A stretch of 64,000 nt of DNA from Pseudoroseicyclus_A sp041714655 (GCF_041714655.1 NZ_CP168219.1:1984001-2048000); one strand, 5' to 3'; positions 33,624-42,007 are shown, counted from the first letter of the stretch. Translations and numbers: made by a program. The notes: generated from the letters alone by a model not told the origin.

Positions 33624-35329
33624 AACTGAAAGCAGCGCTTCTCGGCGCGATTGCGGTGACGGCCGTCGCGCCCGCCGCCTTCGCCGAGCGGGGCGAGGAC
33701 GGCCATGTCAACGTCATCTACTGGCAGGCCCCCTCGACCATGAACCCCTACCTCTCCGGGGGGACGAAGGAGATCGAGGCCGCGAGCCTCGTGCTCGAGC
33801 CGCTCGCCCGCTATGACGAGACCGGCACGCTGGTGCCCTATCTGGTCACCGAGATCCCGACGCTCGACAATGGCGGCGTGTCCGAGGATCTGACCTCGAT
33901 CACCTGGAACATCTCGCCGGATGTCATGTGGTCCGACGGCTCGCCGGTGACGGCCGAAGACGTGCGGTTCACCTGGGAATACTGCACCGCCGAAGGCGGC
34001 GGCTGTGCGCAGGGCGCCAAGTTCAACGGCGTCGAGGATGTGGAGGTCGTCGACGACAAGACCGTCACCGTCCACTTCTCCGAAGCCAAGCCCAACCCCT
34101 ACCTGCCCTTCACCGGGGCGGAATCGCCGGTGATCCAGGCCGCGCAATTCGCCGATTGCCTCGGCGCCGCCGCGCCGACCTGCACGGATGCGAACTTCAA
34201 TCCGATCGGCACCGGCCCGTTCACCGTCACCGACTTCCGCGTCAACGACGTGATCGAGCTGGCGGCGAACGAGAACTACCGCGACCCGATGCTGCCCAAC
34301 TTCGCCACCATGACGCTCAAGGGCGGCGGCGATGCGGCGGCGGCGGCGCGGGCCGTGCTGCAGACCGGCGAGTTCGACTACGCCTGGAACCTGCAGCTCG
34401 CCCCCGATGTCATCGAGGAGATGAGCCAGGGCGGCGTCGGCACCCCGATCTCGGCCTTCGGCACGCTCGTCGAGCGGATCGAGATGAACCTCACCGACCC
34501 GAGCCCGGATCTGCCGGAAGGCGAGCGCTCCACCGTAGCGCATCCGCACCCCTTCCTCTCCGACCAGACCGTGCGCGAGGCGCTCTCGATCGCCATCGAC
34601 CGCGACCTGCTCGTCGAGGTGGGCTACGGCCAGGCCGGCCGTCCGACCTGCAACCTGGTTCCGGCGCCGGAGCTCTATGCCTCCGACAACACGTCCTGCA
34701 TGCCGCAGGACATGGAGCGCGCCATGCAGATGCTGGATGACGCGGGCTATGTCGACACCGACGGCGACGGCGTGCGCGAGACGCCCGACGGCGTGAAGAT
34801 GTCGATGCTCTACCAGACCTCCACCAACGCCGTCCGTCAGGACTTCCAGGCGCTGATCAAGGAATGGTGGGAAGAGCTCGGCTTCGAGGTCGAGCTGCGC
34901 AACGTCGATTCGTCCGTCTTCTTCGGCGGCGACCCCGGCTCGCCGGACACGTTCCAGCGCTTCTACGCGGACGTGGAGATGTATGCGAACAACTTCCCCG
35001 GCACCGACCCCGAGGCCTATCTCGGCGCCTATACCTGCGACAAGATCCCCTCGCCGGAGACGCAGTGGCAGGGCGAGAACATCAACCGCTACTGTGACCC
35101 GGCCTATGAAGAGCTGGTCGCCGAGCTGGCCCGCACGGGCGATCTCGAGGAGCGGGGCCGCATCGCGCGCCAGATGAATGACATGCTGACCAAGGACAGC
35201 AGCATCATCGTCGGGCTCGTCGACCGTGGCCGGGTCTCCGCCCATGCCAACTCGCTGGGCGGCGTGATCCTCAACACCTGGGACAGCGAACTCTGGAACG
35301 CGGCCGACTGGTACCGCATCGACGAGTAA
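33620..35329 (+). CDS. Oligopeptide-type ABC transporter substrate-binding protein (family 5)
   Basis: A 569-residue periplasmic protein with a signal peptide ending AAFA/ERG. The family 5 landmarks are YWQAPSTMNPYLSGG near the start, VMWSDGSPVTAEDVRFTWEY and DQTVREALSIAIDRDLL. Four or more cysteines (e.g. CADCLGAAAPTC region and YTCDK) may form disulfides. The ligand is unknown. A strong hairpin lies directly after its stop and may set its level above that of the permeases. Confidence 0.93.
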   Translation: MKLKAALLGAIAVTAVAPAAFAERGEDGHVNVIYWQAPSTMNPYLSGGTKEIEAASLVLEPLARYDETGTLVPYLVTEIPTLDNGGVSEDLTSITWNISPDVMWSDGSPVTAEDVRFTWEYCTAEGGGCAQGAKFNGVEDVEVVDDKTVTVHFSEAKPNPYLPFTGAESPVIQAAQFADCLGAAAPTCTDANFNPIGTGPFTVTDFRVNDVIELAANENYRDPMLPNFATMTLKGGGDAAAAARAVLQTGEFDYAWNLQLAPDVIEEMSQGGVGTPISAFGTLVERIEMNLTDPSPDLPEGERSTVAHPHPFLSDQTVREALSIAIDRDLLVEVGYGQAGRPTCNLVPAPELYASDNTSCMPQDMERAMQMLDDAGYVDTDGDGVRETPDGVKMSMLYQTSTNAVRQDFQALIKEWWEELGFEVELRNVDSSVFFGGDPGSPDTFQRFYADVEMYANNFPGTDPEAYLGAYTCDKIPSPETQWQGENINRYCDPAYEELVAELARTGDLEERGRIARQMNDMLTKDSSIIVGLVDRGRVSAHANSLGGVILNTWDSELWNAADWYRIDE

Positions 35330-35338
35330 GCACCTCTC

Positions 35339-35366
35339 GCGGGCGGGCCCGGCCGGGCCCGCCCGC
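35339..35366 (+). other. Intercistronic stem-loop after the binding-protein gene
   Basis: Perfect 12-bp stem GCGGGCGGGCCC / GGGCCCGCCCGC with a GGCC loop and no T-run. Hairpins of this kind after binding-protein genes commonly protect the upstream mRNA or limit read-through. Confidence 0.65.
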
Positions 35367-35386
35367 ATCCTTCACCGGGGGCATTC

Positions 35387-35725
35387 ATGCACGACGAACT
35401 CTGGGATCTGGAGCGCAGGCTTTGGCTCGAAGGCCGCGAGGCCTATGTGGAGCTCCTCGCCGAGGATGCGCTCATGACCTTTCCCATGCCGGGCGGCCCG
35501 CTCGACCGGGCGACGGTGCTCGACAGCGTCGAGGGCACCACGCGGTGGGAGGCGGTGGCGATGGACGACCAGCTCATGCGCTCGCCGGCCAAATCCGTGA
35601 CGCTCCTCGCCTATTCGGCCGAAGCCCGGCGCGAGGGCGAAGGCTATGCCGCCGGCTGTTCCTCGCTCTGGCAGATGACGGAATCCGGATGGCGCCTCAT
35701 CCACCACCAGCAGACGCCGCTCTGA
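35387..35725 (+). CDS. NTF2-like protein (DUF4440 type)
   Basis: A 112-residue small alpha/beta protein. WDLERRLWLEGREAYVELLAEDALMTFP at the N-terminus and SSLWQMTESGWRLIHHQQTPL at the C-terminus are typical of DUF4440/NTF2-like domains. It sits inside the ABC operon between the binding protein and the first permease, one base before the latter, so it is co-expressed with transport. A ligand-binding or enzymatic role on the imported compound is possible but unproven. Confidence 0.82.
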   Translation: MHDELWDLERRLWLEGREAYVELLAEDALMTFPMPGGPLDRATVLDSVEGTTRWEAVAMDDQLMRSPAKSVTLLAYSAEARREGEGYAAGCSSLWQMTESGWRLIHHQQTPL

Positions 35726-35726
35726 C

Positions 35727-36734
35727 ATGCTGGCCTATACGATCCGCCGCCTGATCCTGGCGATCCCGACGCTGATCTTCATCGCGCTGGTGATCTTCCT
35801 CCTTCTCGAACTGGCCCCGGGCGATCCGATGGCAAACATGCCCTTGTCGATCCCGCCCGAGGTGCGCCAGCAGATGCGCGAGGCGCTGGGGCTCGGCCAG
35901 CCCTGGTACGTGCGCTTCGGGCTCTGGCTCTACCAGTTCTTCATCGTCGAGCCGCAATACTGGATCGACGCGGCCTTCGGCACGAACTTCGCCGATGGCG
36001 CGCAGCGCATCATCTCGTTCCAGTCCCGCTCGCCGGTCTTCGAGATCATCGCCGAGCGCATCCCCCAGACGCTCTGGGTCGTCGGCCTCAGCTACATCGT
36101 CGGCGTGCTCATCGCGCTGCCGATCGGCATCGCCGGCGCCTATTGGCAATATTCGTGGTTCGACCAGCTCGGCACCTTCATCTCGATGGTCGGCTTCTCG
36201 GTGCCGACCTTCTTCACCGGGGTGCTGCTCATCGTCATCTTCGCGGTGAACCTCGGCTGGTTCCCCTCGATCTACAACACGACGCTGGTCGTGAACGACT
36301 GGTCGAGCTTCCTCGCCCAGGTCCGCCAGATGGCGATGCCCGTCTTCGTCCTCGCCCTCTACAACGCCGCCCAGATCAGCCGCTACATGCGCGCCTCGAT
36401 GCTGGACAACCTCCAGCAGGATTACGTCCGCACGGCGCGGGCGAAGGGCATGAACGAGCGGGTCGTCGTGCTGAAGCATGTGCTGCGCAATTCGATGATC
36501 CCGGTCGTCACCGTCATCGCGCTCGGCGTGCCGCAGGTCTTCGGCGGCGCGATCATCACCGAGCAGGTGTTCAAGGTGAACGGGCTCGGGCAGCTCCTCA
36601 TCATCGCCATCCAGGGCAGCGACATCCCGATGGTGCTGACGCTGACCTTCATCTTCGCGGTGCTCATCGTCGTCTTCAACCTGATCGCCGACATCCTTTA
36701 CGGCGTCTTCGACCCCCGGATCCGCTATGACTGA
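35727..36734 (+). CDS. Oligopeptide-type ABC transporter permease (DppB type)
   Basis: A 335-residue membrane permease. The N-terminus MLAYTIRRLILAIPTLIFIA is the hallmark of DppB/OppB proteins, and the EAA loop is seen in RTARAKGMNERVVVLKHVL. Six helices are expected. The long loop between helix 1 and helix 2 (residues ~30-110) is as in this family. The stop overlaps the second permease by 8 bases. Confidence 0.94.
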   Translation: MLAYTIRRLILAIPTLIFIALVIFLLLELAPGDPMANMPLSIPPEVRQQMREALGLGQPWYVRFGLWLYQFFIVEPQYWIDAAFGTNFADGAQRIISFQSRSPVFEIIAERIPQTLWVVGLSYIVGVLIALPIGIAGAYWQYSWFDQLGTFISMVGFSVPTFFTGVLLIVIFAVNLGWFPSIYNTTLVVNDWSSFLAQVRQMAMPVFVLALYNAAQISRYMRASMLDNLQQDYVRTARAKGMNERVVVLKHVLRNSMIPVVTVIALGVPQVFGGAIITEQVFKVNGLGQLLIIAIQGSDIPMVLTLTFIFAVLIVVFNLIADILYGVFDPRIRYD

Positions 36735-37797
36735 CCGGCCCGATCAGAACGCCGACCCGCACGAGGGCGTCGAGCCCCCCGCCTCGCCGCTGCCCGCCGG
36801 CGGCGCCACCACCGGCACGACCACCGGCGGGCCGCCCGAGGAGCCGCTCGCAGAGGCCGCCGGCTCCGCCGCGCCCGGGCAGAGCGCCACCTCGCTCTGG
36901 CGCGACGTCTGGCAGCAGTTCCGCGAGCACCGGGGCGCCGTCATCGGGCTCACCTTCCTTATCTTCATCACGCTCTTCGTGATCATCGGCCCCTGGATCT
37001 GGACGGTCGACCCCGCCAAGCTCGACATCCGCAACAAGGACGTCCGGCCGATCTACAGCTGGCTCTGGGACAGGGAGGCCAAGGTCCTCTGGTCCCGCCC
37101 GCTGGGGACGGACAACCTCGGCCGCGACATCCTCGCCAACCTCATGCAGGGGGGCCGCGTCTCGATGGCCGTCGGCTGGGTCGCCATGCTGCTCGCGCTG
37201 ATCCTCGGCACGGTCGTCGGCGTCATCGCCGGCTATTTCCGCCGGCTCGACGGGCTGCTGATGCGCTTCACCGACCTCATGCTGGCGCTGCCGCTCCTGC
37301 CGCTCCTCCTCGTCATGATGCTGCTTTTCCGCGACCAGCTCCGCTCCGCCTTCGGGCCGGAACAGGGGATCTTCATCCTCATCGTCACCGCCATCGGCAT
37401 CACCTCGTGGATGCACACGGCACGGATTGTGCGGGGCGACATCCTCGCACTCAAGGAGCGCGAATACGTGCTCGCCGCCCGCTCCATCGGCACGCCCTCA
37501 CGGCGGATGATCACGCGGCACCTGCTGCCGAACGTGCTGTCGCCCATCATGGTCTCGGCCACGCTGGGTCTGGCGACGGCGATCATCACCGAGAGCGCGC
37601 TCAGCTTTCTCGGGCTGGGCTTCCCGTCGGATTACCCGACCTGGGGCAAGATCCTCTTCGACAGCGTCGAGCGGATGGAGCGCTTCCCCGAGCGGGTGAT
37701 CTGGCCGGGGCTCTGCATCTCCTTCACCGTGCTGGCGGTGAACTACATCGGCGATGGCCTTCGCGACGCGCTCGACCCGCGCATCCGCGGCCGGTGA
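36727..37797 (+). CDS. Oligopeptide-type ABC transporter permease (DppC type)
   Basis: A 356-residue permease with the DppC features LWRDVWQQFREHRGAVIGL, GTDNLGRDILANLMQGGR and the EAA loop in LAARSIGTPSRRMITRHLLP. It carries an unusual ~55-residue N-terminal extension rich in Pro, Gly, Thr and Ala (PPASPLPAGGATTGTTTGGP), probably disordered and cytoplasmic. Its stop overlaps the lipoprotein start as GTGA. Confidence 0.93.
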   Translation: MTDRPDQNADPHEGVEPPASPLPAGGATTGTTTGGPPEEPLAEAAGSAAPGQSATSLWRDVWQQFREHRGAVIGLTFLIFITLFVIIGPWIWTVDPAKLDIRNKDVRPIYSWLWDREAKVLWSRPLGTDNLGRDILANLMQGGRVSMAVGWVAMLLALILGTVVGVIAGYFRRLDGLLMRFTDLMLALPLLPLLLVMMLLFRDQLRSAFGPEQGIFILIVTAIGITSWMHTARIVRGDILALKEREYVLAARSIGTPSRRMITRHLLPNVLSPIMVSATLGLATAIITESALSFLGLGFPSDYPTWGKILFDSVERMERFPERVIWPGLCISFTVLAVNYIGDGLRDALDPRIRGR

Positions 37798-38276
37798 GGG
37801 GGGCGGCGCTGCTTCTGGCGCTGGCCGCCTGCACGCGGGGGCCGATGCCGGAGGCGGAGGCGCTGGGGCTGACCGCCCGGCTCATCGAGGCCGGCCCCCA
37901 TGCCGTTGAAGTCGAGGCCCGGGTGACGAACGGCGCGCCGGATCGGATCTGCGTGCTGGAGCCGCCGCCGAGCGACGCGGCGCTGCGCTATCTGCGGCTC
38001 CACGATGAAGCCGGCCGGCCGCTCCCCTCGTTCATAGGCGCGCCCTTCGCCCCCGGCACCGAGGTGCGGCTCGCGGCGGTGGAGCCGGGCGCGACGCTCC
38101 CCCTGAGGCTGACGGCGCCGCTCTACGTGCTCGCCGGCCCCCCCGCCGGATGGTCGGTCATGCTCGAGGCCGGCCCCTGCCCCGCCGTGCTCGTCGTCGC
38201 CGGCGCCGCCTTCAACCCCGGGACGATGGCCTTCGAGAGCCTCGAGATCACCACGCCCGTGGCGCCGCTCCCCTAG
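37794..38276 (+). CDS. Small lipoprotein at the end of the ABC operon
   Basis: 160 residues starting at GTG 37794, which overlaps the permease stop. The N-terminus reads as a short lipoprotein signal with lipobox LAAC at residues 10-13. The rest (VEVEARVTNGAPDRICVLEPP, LTAPLYVLAGPPAGWSVML) suggests a small beta-sandwich and resembles no family that I can name. The genomic position suggests a role with the transporter. Confidence 0.72.
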   Translation: MRGAALLLALAACTRGPMPEAEALGLTARLIEAGPHAVEVEARVTNGAPDRICVLEPPPSDAALRYLRLHDEAGRPLPSFIGAPFAPGTEVRLAAVEPGATLPLRLTAPLYVLAGPPAGWSVMLEAGPCPAVLVVAGAAFNPGTMAFESLEITTPVAPLP

Positions 38277-38367
38277 GGGCGGAAATCGGGGGCCGAGCCT
38301 ACCGCCTCTCAAACCGGCATCCGCCCGATCCCCGGGCAGTCCGTCGCCGCCGAGCCCACCGATCCCA

Positions 38368-38396
38368 TTGCAAGGCTTCGCTGCCGCTCCTAGGCT
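38368..38396 (+). promoter_or_regulatory. Sigma70-type promoter of the polyamine-type binding protein gene
   Basis: TTGCAA (38368-38373), 17-base spacer, TAGGCT (38391-38396), predicting a start about 28 bases before the ATG at 38431. Confidence 0.5.
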
Positions 38397-38430
38397 CGCC
38401 AAAAGCCTAGACCACATCGGGGAGACCAAC

Positions 38431-39483
38431 ATGCGCAAGACCCTCATCGCCGCCACCGCAATCGGCACCGCCCTCGCCGCCCTCGGCACGGCCTCCGCCG
38501 CGCAGGACAGCGAGCTCATCGTGCTCGACTATCCCGGCTTCGAGAATCCCGACTACCACCCGGCCTATATCGAGACCTACGGCATGAGCCCGACCTGGTC
38601 CTTCTTCTCGGACGAGGAAGAGGCCTTTCAGAAAGTGCGCGCCGGCTTCGAGGCCGATGTCACGCAGATCTGTGCCGGCTCCGTCACCAAATGGGCCGAG
38701 AGCGGCATCATCGAGCCCTGGGATGTCAGCCGCATCCCCGAATACGAGAACATCGACCGCAACCTGACCGGCCAGGCCGTCTCCGGCGAGGGCGAGGATG
38801 TCTGGTTCATTCCTCAGAACTTCGGCTCCACCGCCATCGCCTACAACCCCGAGGAAGTGCCGGAAGAGGACGTCTCGACCCTCGCCGTCTTCGCCGACCC
38901 CAAGTATGCGGGCCGCGTGACGATGCCCGACAACGTCGATGACGCCTTCGCGCTCGGCTACCTCGCCACAGGCGTCTCCGACTGGACCAACGTGACGGAC
39001 GAGCAGTTCGAGGCGGCGGCGGACTTCCTCCGCCAGGTGCATCCGAACATCCGGACCTACTGGTCCGACCCGGCCGAGCTGGCGCAGCTCATGTCCACCG
39101 GCGAGATCCTGATCTCCTGGGCCTGGAACGAGACCTATCCGACGATGGTCGAGGAAGGGCGGCCGATCGGCTTCCAGCGCGAGCCGGCCGAAGGCTCCTC
39201 CGTCTGGCTCTGCGGCTATGTGAACATGGCCGACGGCGCGGGCTCAGAAGACAAGGCCTATGACTTCATGAACGCCATGCTCGACCCGGCCATCGCCACG
39301 GCGCTGCTCGATTCGGGCTACGGCCTCGCCAACCGCCGCGCGCTCGACGAGATGGATCCGGCGGATCTCGAGATCGCCGGCGTCGGCTCGGTCGACGTGC
39401 CGATCCTCGCCCAGCTGCCGATCCCGAACGAGCTGCGCGAGCGTCATGCCGAGACCTTCGAGCTCATCAAGGCCGGCTTCTGA
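38431..39483 (+). CDS. ABC transporter substrate-binding protein, spermidine/putrescine (PotD) type
   Basis: A 350-residue periplasmic binding protein with a signal peptide ending TASA/AQDS. ELIVLDYPGFENPDYHPAY opens the mature protein; VWFIPQNFGSTAIAYNPEEV, GRVTMPDNVDDAFALGYLA and WAWNETYP follow the PotD/PotF family. GGGGAG lies before ATG 38431. No polyamine ABC ATPase or permease is adjacent, so it is an orphan here with its own promoter and terminator. Confidence 0.88.
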   Translation: MRKTLIAATAIGTALAALGTASAAQDSELIVLDYPGFENPDYHPAYIETYGMSPTWSFFSDEEEAFQKVRAGFEADVTQICAGSVTKWAESGIIEPWDVSRIPEYENIDRNLTGQAVSGEGEDVWFIPQNFGSTAIAYNPEEVPEEDVSTLAVFADPKYAGRVTMPDNVDDAFALGYLATGVSDWTNVTDEQFEAAADFLRQVHPNIRTYWSDPAELAQLMSTGEILISWAWNETYPTMVEEGRPIGFQREPAEGSSVWLCGYVNMADGAGSEDKAYDFMNAMLDPAIATALLDSGYGLANRRALDEMDPADLEIAGVGSVDVPILAQLPIPNELRERHAETFELIKAGF

Positions 39484-39511
39484 GTTAAGCCCCCTCGAGG
39501 GCATCTGACAG

Positions 39512-39537
39512 GCGCCCGGGCTTCACGGCCCGGGCGC
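39512..39537. terminator. Terminator-like hairpin after the binding-protein gene
   Basis: GCGCCCGGGC-TTCACG-GCCCGGGCGC, a perfect 10-bp stem followed by ATTTGCTT on the plus strand. It lies between convergent genes and may stop both. Confidence 0.6.
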
Positions 39538-39549
39538 ATTTGCTTGCGC

Positions 39550-39870
39550 TCAGCCGATCCTGAGCGAGGTGATCTCGCCCCCCGCCACGGTGAAGCGATG
39601 CGTCAGCTCCACCGGCGAGCCCTTGAAGCTGCCGGACACGCGGGCGCGCACCTGCTCTTCGCCCGCCTCATGGCGGACCTCCAGCACCTCCGGCCGGGCC
39701 TCGTTGGCGATGGAGGCGCGGGCGATCCAGGCCTCGATCGCGGCGCGGCCGCTGACCCAGGCGCCTTCATCGAAGACGCGCGCCTCGGCGGCGAAGGGGG
39801 CGAGCATCGCCGGCGCGTCGAGCCGGGCGGCGGCGGCGAGATAGGCGGCGACGGGGGGTGACATCTGCAT
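39550..39870 (-). CDS. SnoaL/NTF2-like protein, 106 aa
   Basis: A small SnoaL-like domain: VAAYLAAAARLDAPAMLAPFA, AWVSGRAAIEAWIARA and VELTHRFTVAGGEITSLRIG give the expected order of helices and sheet. Members are cyclases, isomerases or binding proteins; no function can be assigned. It is divergent from the HxlR regulator, which may control it. Confidence 0.82.
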   Translation of the reverse strand: MQMSPPVAAYLAAAARLDAPAMLAPFAAEARVFDEGAWVSGRAAIEAWIARASIANEARPEVLEVRHEAGEEQVRARVSGSFKGSPVELTHRFTVAGGEITSLRIG

Positions 39871-39940
39871 GGGTTCGGTCCTTCATCTGCATGTGCCCCC
39901 GAACTGGGCGCGCGAGATGGCAAGGACAAGAACGCACAGA

Positions 39941-40297
39941 ATGGGGAACAACGCACCTTCCGGTAAGCGCAAGGCGTACAGCCCGGCCACGGCGGCCGAC
40001 GGGGTGGCGGAGGTTCTGGCGATCCTCTCCGGCCGCTGGAAGCTCCTGATCCTCTTCCAGCTCTTCGGGGGCGGCGTGATGCGCTTCTCCGAACTTGAAC
40101 GGGCCATTCCCGGCATCTCGCAGAAGATGCTGGTGCAGCAGCTCCGCCAGCTCGAGGAGCATGGCGTCGTCACGCGCACCATCCATCCCGAGGTGCCGCC
40201 GCGGGTGGAGTACGGGCTGACCGACTGGGGCCGCGCGCTCTGCCCCCGGCTCGATGCGCTGCTCCTCTGGGCGGAGGAGCGGCCGGACGGCGCCTGA
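39941..40297 (+). CDS. HxlR-family transcriptional regulator
   Basis: A 118-residue winged-helix regulator with the HxlR motif ILSGRWKLLILFQLFGGGVMRFSELER cut across its helices, then ISQKMLVQQLRQLEEHGVVTR and VEYGLTDWGRAL. The start could also be ATG 39917; neither has a strong ribosome binding site. HxlR proteins often respond to reactive electrophiles or quinones. It sits between the divergent SnoaL gene and the PACE gene. Confidence 0.87.
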   Translation: MGNNAPSGKRKAYSPATAADGVAEVLAILSGRWKLLILFQLFGGGVMRFSELERAIPGISQKMLVQQLRQLEEHGVVTRTIHPEVPPRVEYGLTDWGRALCPRLDALLLWAEERPDGA

Positions 40298-40383
40298 GCG
40301 GGTGGTGGCCCGAGGCCCACGGCGGCCGGCGGCCGGGGGCGCCCCTTGAAGCGGCGGGCCGGGCGGGTCATCTTGCCTCTCGC

Positions 40384-40424
40384 GAGGACGACCTCCAAAG
40401 ACGGACCCACCCGGGACGACCCGG
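40384..40424 (+). promoter_or_regulatory. Candidate guanidine-II (mini-ykkC) riboswitch
   Basis: Two hairpins with ACGA tetraloops: GAGG-ACGA-CCTC (40384-40395) and CCGGG-ACGA-CCCGG (40411-40424), separated by 15 bases. Both stems are perfect and both present the core GGACGACC. Two adjacent stem-loops with ACGR loops define the guanidine-II class. The second hairpin ends 8 bases before a GAGGAA ribosome binding site for the PACE gene, a position suited to translational control. Confidence 0.72.
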
Positions 40425-40441
40425 CCCCTGACGAGGAACCC

Positions 40442-40876
40442 ATGCGCAGCCCGCTCGACCGTCTCCGCCACGCCATCGCCTTCGAGCTCATCGCCCTCGT
40501 CATCGCCATCCCGCTCGGCGCGCTGGCCTTCCATCAGCCGCTGGGGGACATGGGCGTCGTCGGTGTGGGCAGCGCCGTGATCGCCATGCTCTGGAACATG
40601 GTGTTCAACTACGGCTTCGACCTGATGCTCCGCCGTGTGCGGGGCACGACGGAGAAGACGCCGCGCTGGCGGGTCCTGCATGCCGTGACCTTCGAGGTCG
40701 GGATGCTCCTGATCCTGATGCCCTTCATCGCCTGGTATCTGCAGATCTCGCTCTGGCAGGCCTTCGTGATGGATCTGGCGTTTTCAGTTTTCTACATGTG
40801 CTACGCCTTAGTCTTCAACTGGGGCTACGACCGGCTGTTCCCCCTGCCCGAATGGCAGGAGGCGCAGCCCCGCTGA
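40442..40876 (+). CDS. PACE-family (AceI-like) efflux transporter
   Basis: A 144-residue inner-membrane protein with four helices made of two tandem bacterial transmembrane pair units: RLRHAIAFELIALVIAIPLG..AMLWNMVFNYGFDLM and WRVLHAVTFEVGMLLILMPF..FYMCYALVFNWGYDRLF. The glutamate E15 in helix 1 corresponds to the essential glutamate of AceI. Known PACE proteins export chlorhexidine and short-chain diamines in exchange for protons. ATG 40442 has GAGGA five bases upstream and follows the candidate guanidine-II riboswitch, so guanidine or a guanidino compound is a likely inducer. Confidence 0.9.
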   Translation: MRSPLDRLRHAIAFELIALVIAIPLGALAFHQPLGDMGVVGVGSAVIAMLWNMVFNYGFDLMLRRVRGTTEKTPRWRVLHAVTFEVGMLLILMPFIAWYLQISLWQAFVMDLAFSVFYMCYALVFNWGYDRLFPLPEWQEAQPR

Positions 40877-40921
40877 ACGCGACGGGGGGTGGACCCGGCC
40901 CCCGGGGAGGCCGGGAGCGGA

Positions 40922-42007
40922 TCACCAGTTCCGGTCGAAGGTCACGCTGTTGGCGTAGCGGCCCCAGGCGCCCGAGGAGATGCCGTTGGCCTCGCTCGCC
41001 GTGTAGCGCTCCAGCCCCGGCACCGCGAGCGCGGTGATGTCGCCGCCGCCCTCGCCGATGATGCCGGCATGGCGCGCCGCCGCGCAGATGTCGCTGTCGG
41101 CGGTATAGGGGCCCGAGCCCCAGACGGAGCCGGTGCCCTCGCCCGCCGCGCAGTTGCAGGTGTAGCTCTCCTCACCGACCGGGAAGCGCAGGCAGGCCGC
41201 CATGCCCGGCGTCGAGGCGGGGACGGTGTTGTTCACCGTCACCTCCGGCACGACCTCCGGCTCGGACACCGGCTCGGGCTCAGACACGGGCTCGGGCACG
41301 ATCTCCGGCACCGGCTCGATCTCCGGCAGGCGCTCGACCACGACGAGCGGCGCGCCCTTGGTGATGGTGAAGCTGCGGTTGTAACGGCCCCAGGCGCTGG
41401 TGGAGATGCCGTTGGCCTCGCTGGCCGGATAGCTCTCCATCCCCTCGGCGGCGAGCGCCGAGATCACGCCGCCCTCCGCGCCGATGACGCCGGCATGGCG
41501 GGCCGCGGTGCAGACATCGCTGTCGGCGGTATAGGGGCCGGAGCCCCAGACGCTGCGGTTCTGGTCATTCGCCGGGCAGACACACATGTAGCGGTCCTCC
41601 TCGGCCGGGAAGCGCTCGCAGTTGGAGAGGTTGGCGGGGATCACCACGCCGGTGCCGAAGCTGTAGCTCGAGCCGTAGCTGCCCCAGTTGCGGGTGGTGA
41701 CGCCATTGGCGACCGAGCCGCTGTAGCTCTCCTGCCCCGCCATCAGCGTCGCGGTGATCTCGCCGCCGCTCTCGTCGATCACGCCGGCATGGATGGCGGC
41801 GAGGCAGACGGGGCTGTCGGTCGTGTAGGGGTCGGAGCCCCAGACGGTGCCGCCCGGCAGGCCCGCGGGACAGGTGCAGGTGTAGCTCTCTTCGCTGGCC
41901 GGATAGCGGGTGCCGCAGGCCTCCTGCGCGGAGGCGGCAGCGGGCATGAGGGCGGCCAATAGGGCGCTCAGGACAGCGGCCCCCAGAAATCGGTTGATAA
42001 TATGCAT
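40922..42007 (-). CDS. Secreted protein with three LCCL domains
   Basis: A 361-residue exported protein with a signal peptide ending at AASA/QEA. Three LCCL-like domains lie at residues ~40-118, 138-215 and 280-357. Each repeats the order SYTCxC, VWGSxPYTxDSxxCxAAxHAG, GGxIxA and a final NGIxxxxWGxY. Each has four cysteines at equal spacing (31/44/46/68, 130/142/144/166, 272/284/286/308). Domains 2 and 3 are joined by a Pro/Glu/Val-rich linker (residues ~220-268). GGAG lies upstream of ATG 42007. LCCL domains are best known from animal coagulation factor C and cochlin. Confidence 0.85.
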   Translation of the reverse strand: MHIINRFLGAAVLSALLAALMPAAASAQEACGTRYPASEESYTCTCPAGLPGGTVWGSDPYTTDSPVCLAAIHAGVIDESGGEITATLMAGQESYSGSVANGVTTRNWGSYGSSYSFGTGVVIPANLSNCERFPAEEDRYMCVCPANDQNRSVWGSGPYTADSDVCTAARHAGVIGAEGGVISALAAEGMESYPASEANGISTSAWGRYNRSFTITKGAPLVVVERLPEIEPVPEIVPEPVSEPEPVSEPEVVPEVTVNNTVPASTPGMAACLRFPVGEESYTCNCAAGEGTGSVWGSGPYTADSDICAAARHAGIIGEGGGDITALAVPGLERYTASEANGISSGAWGRYANSVTFDRNW

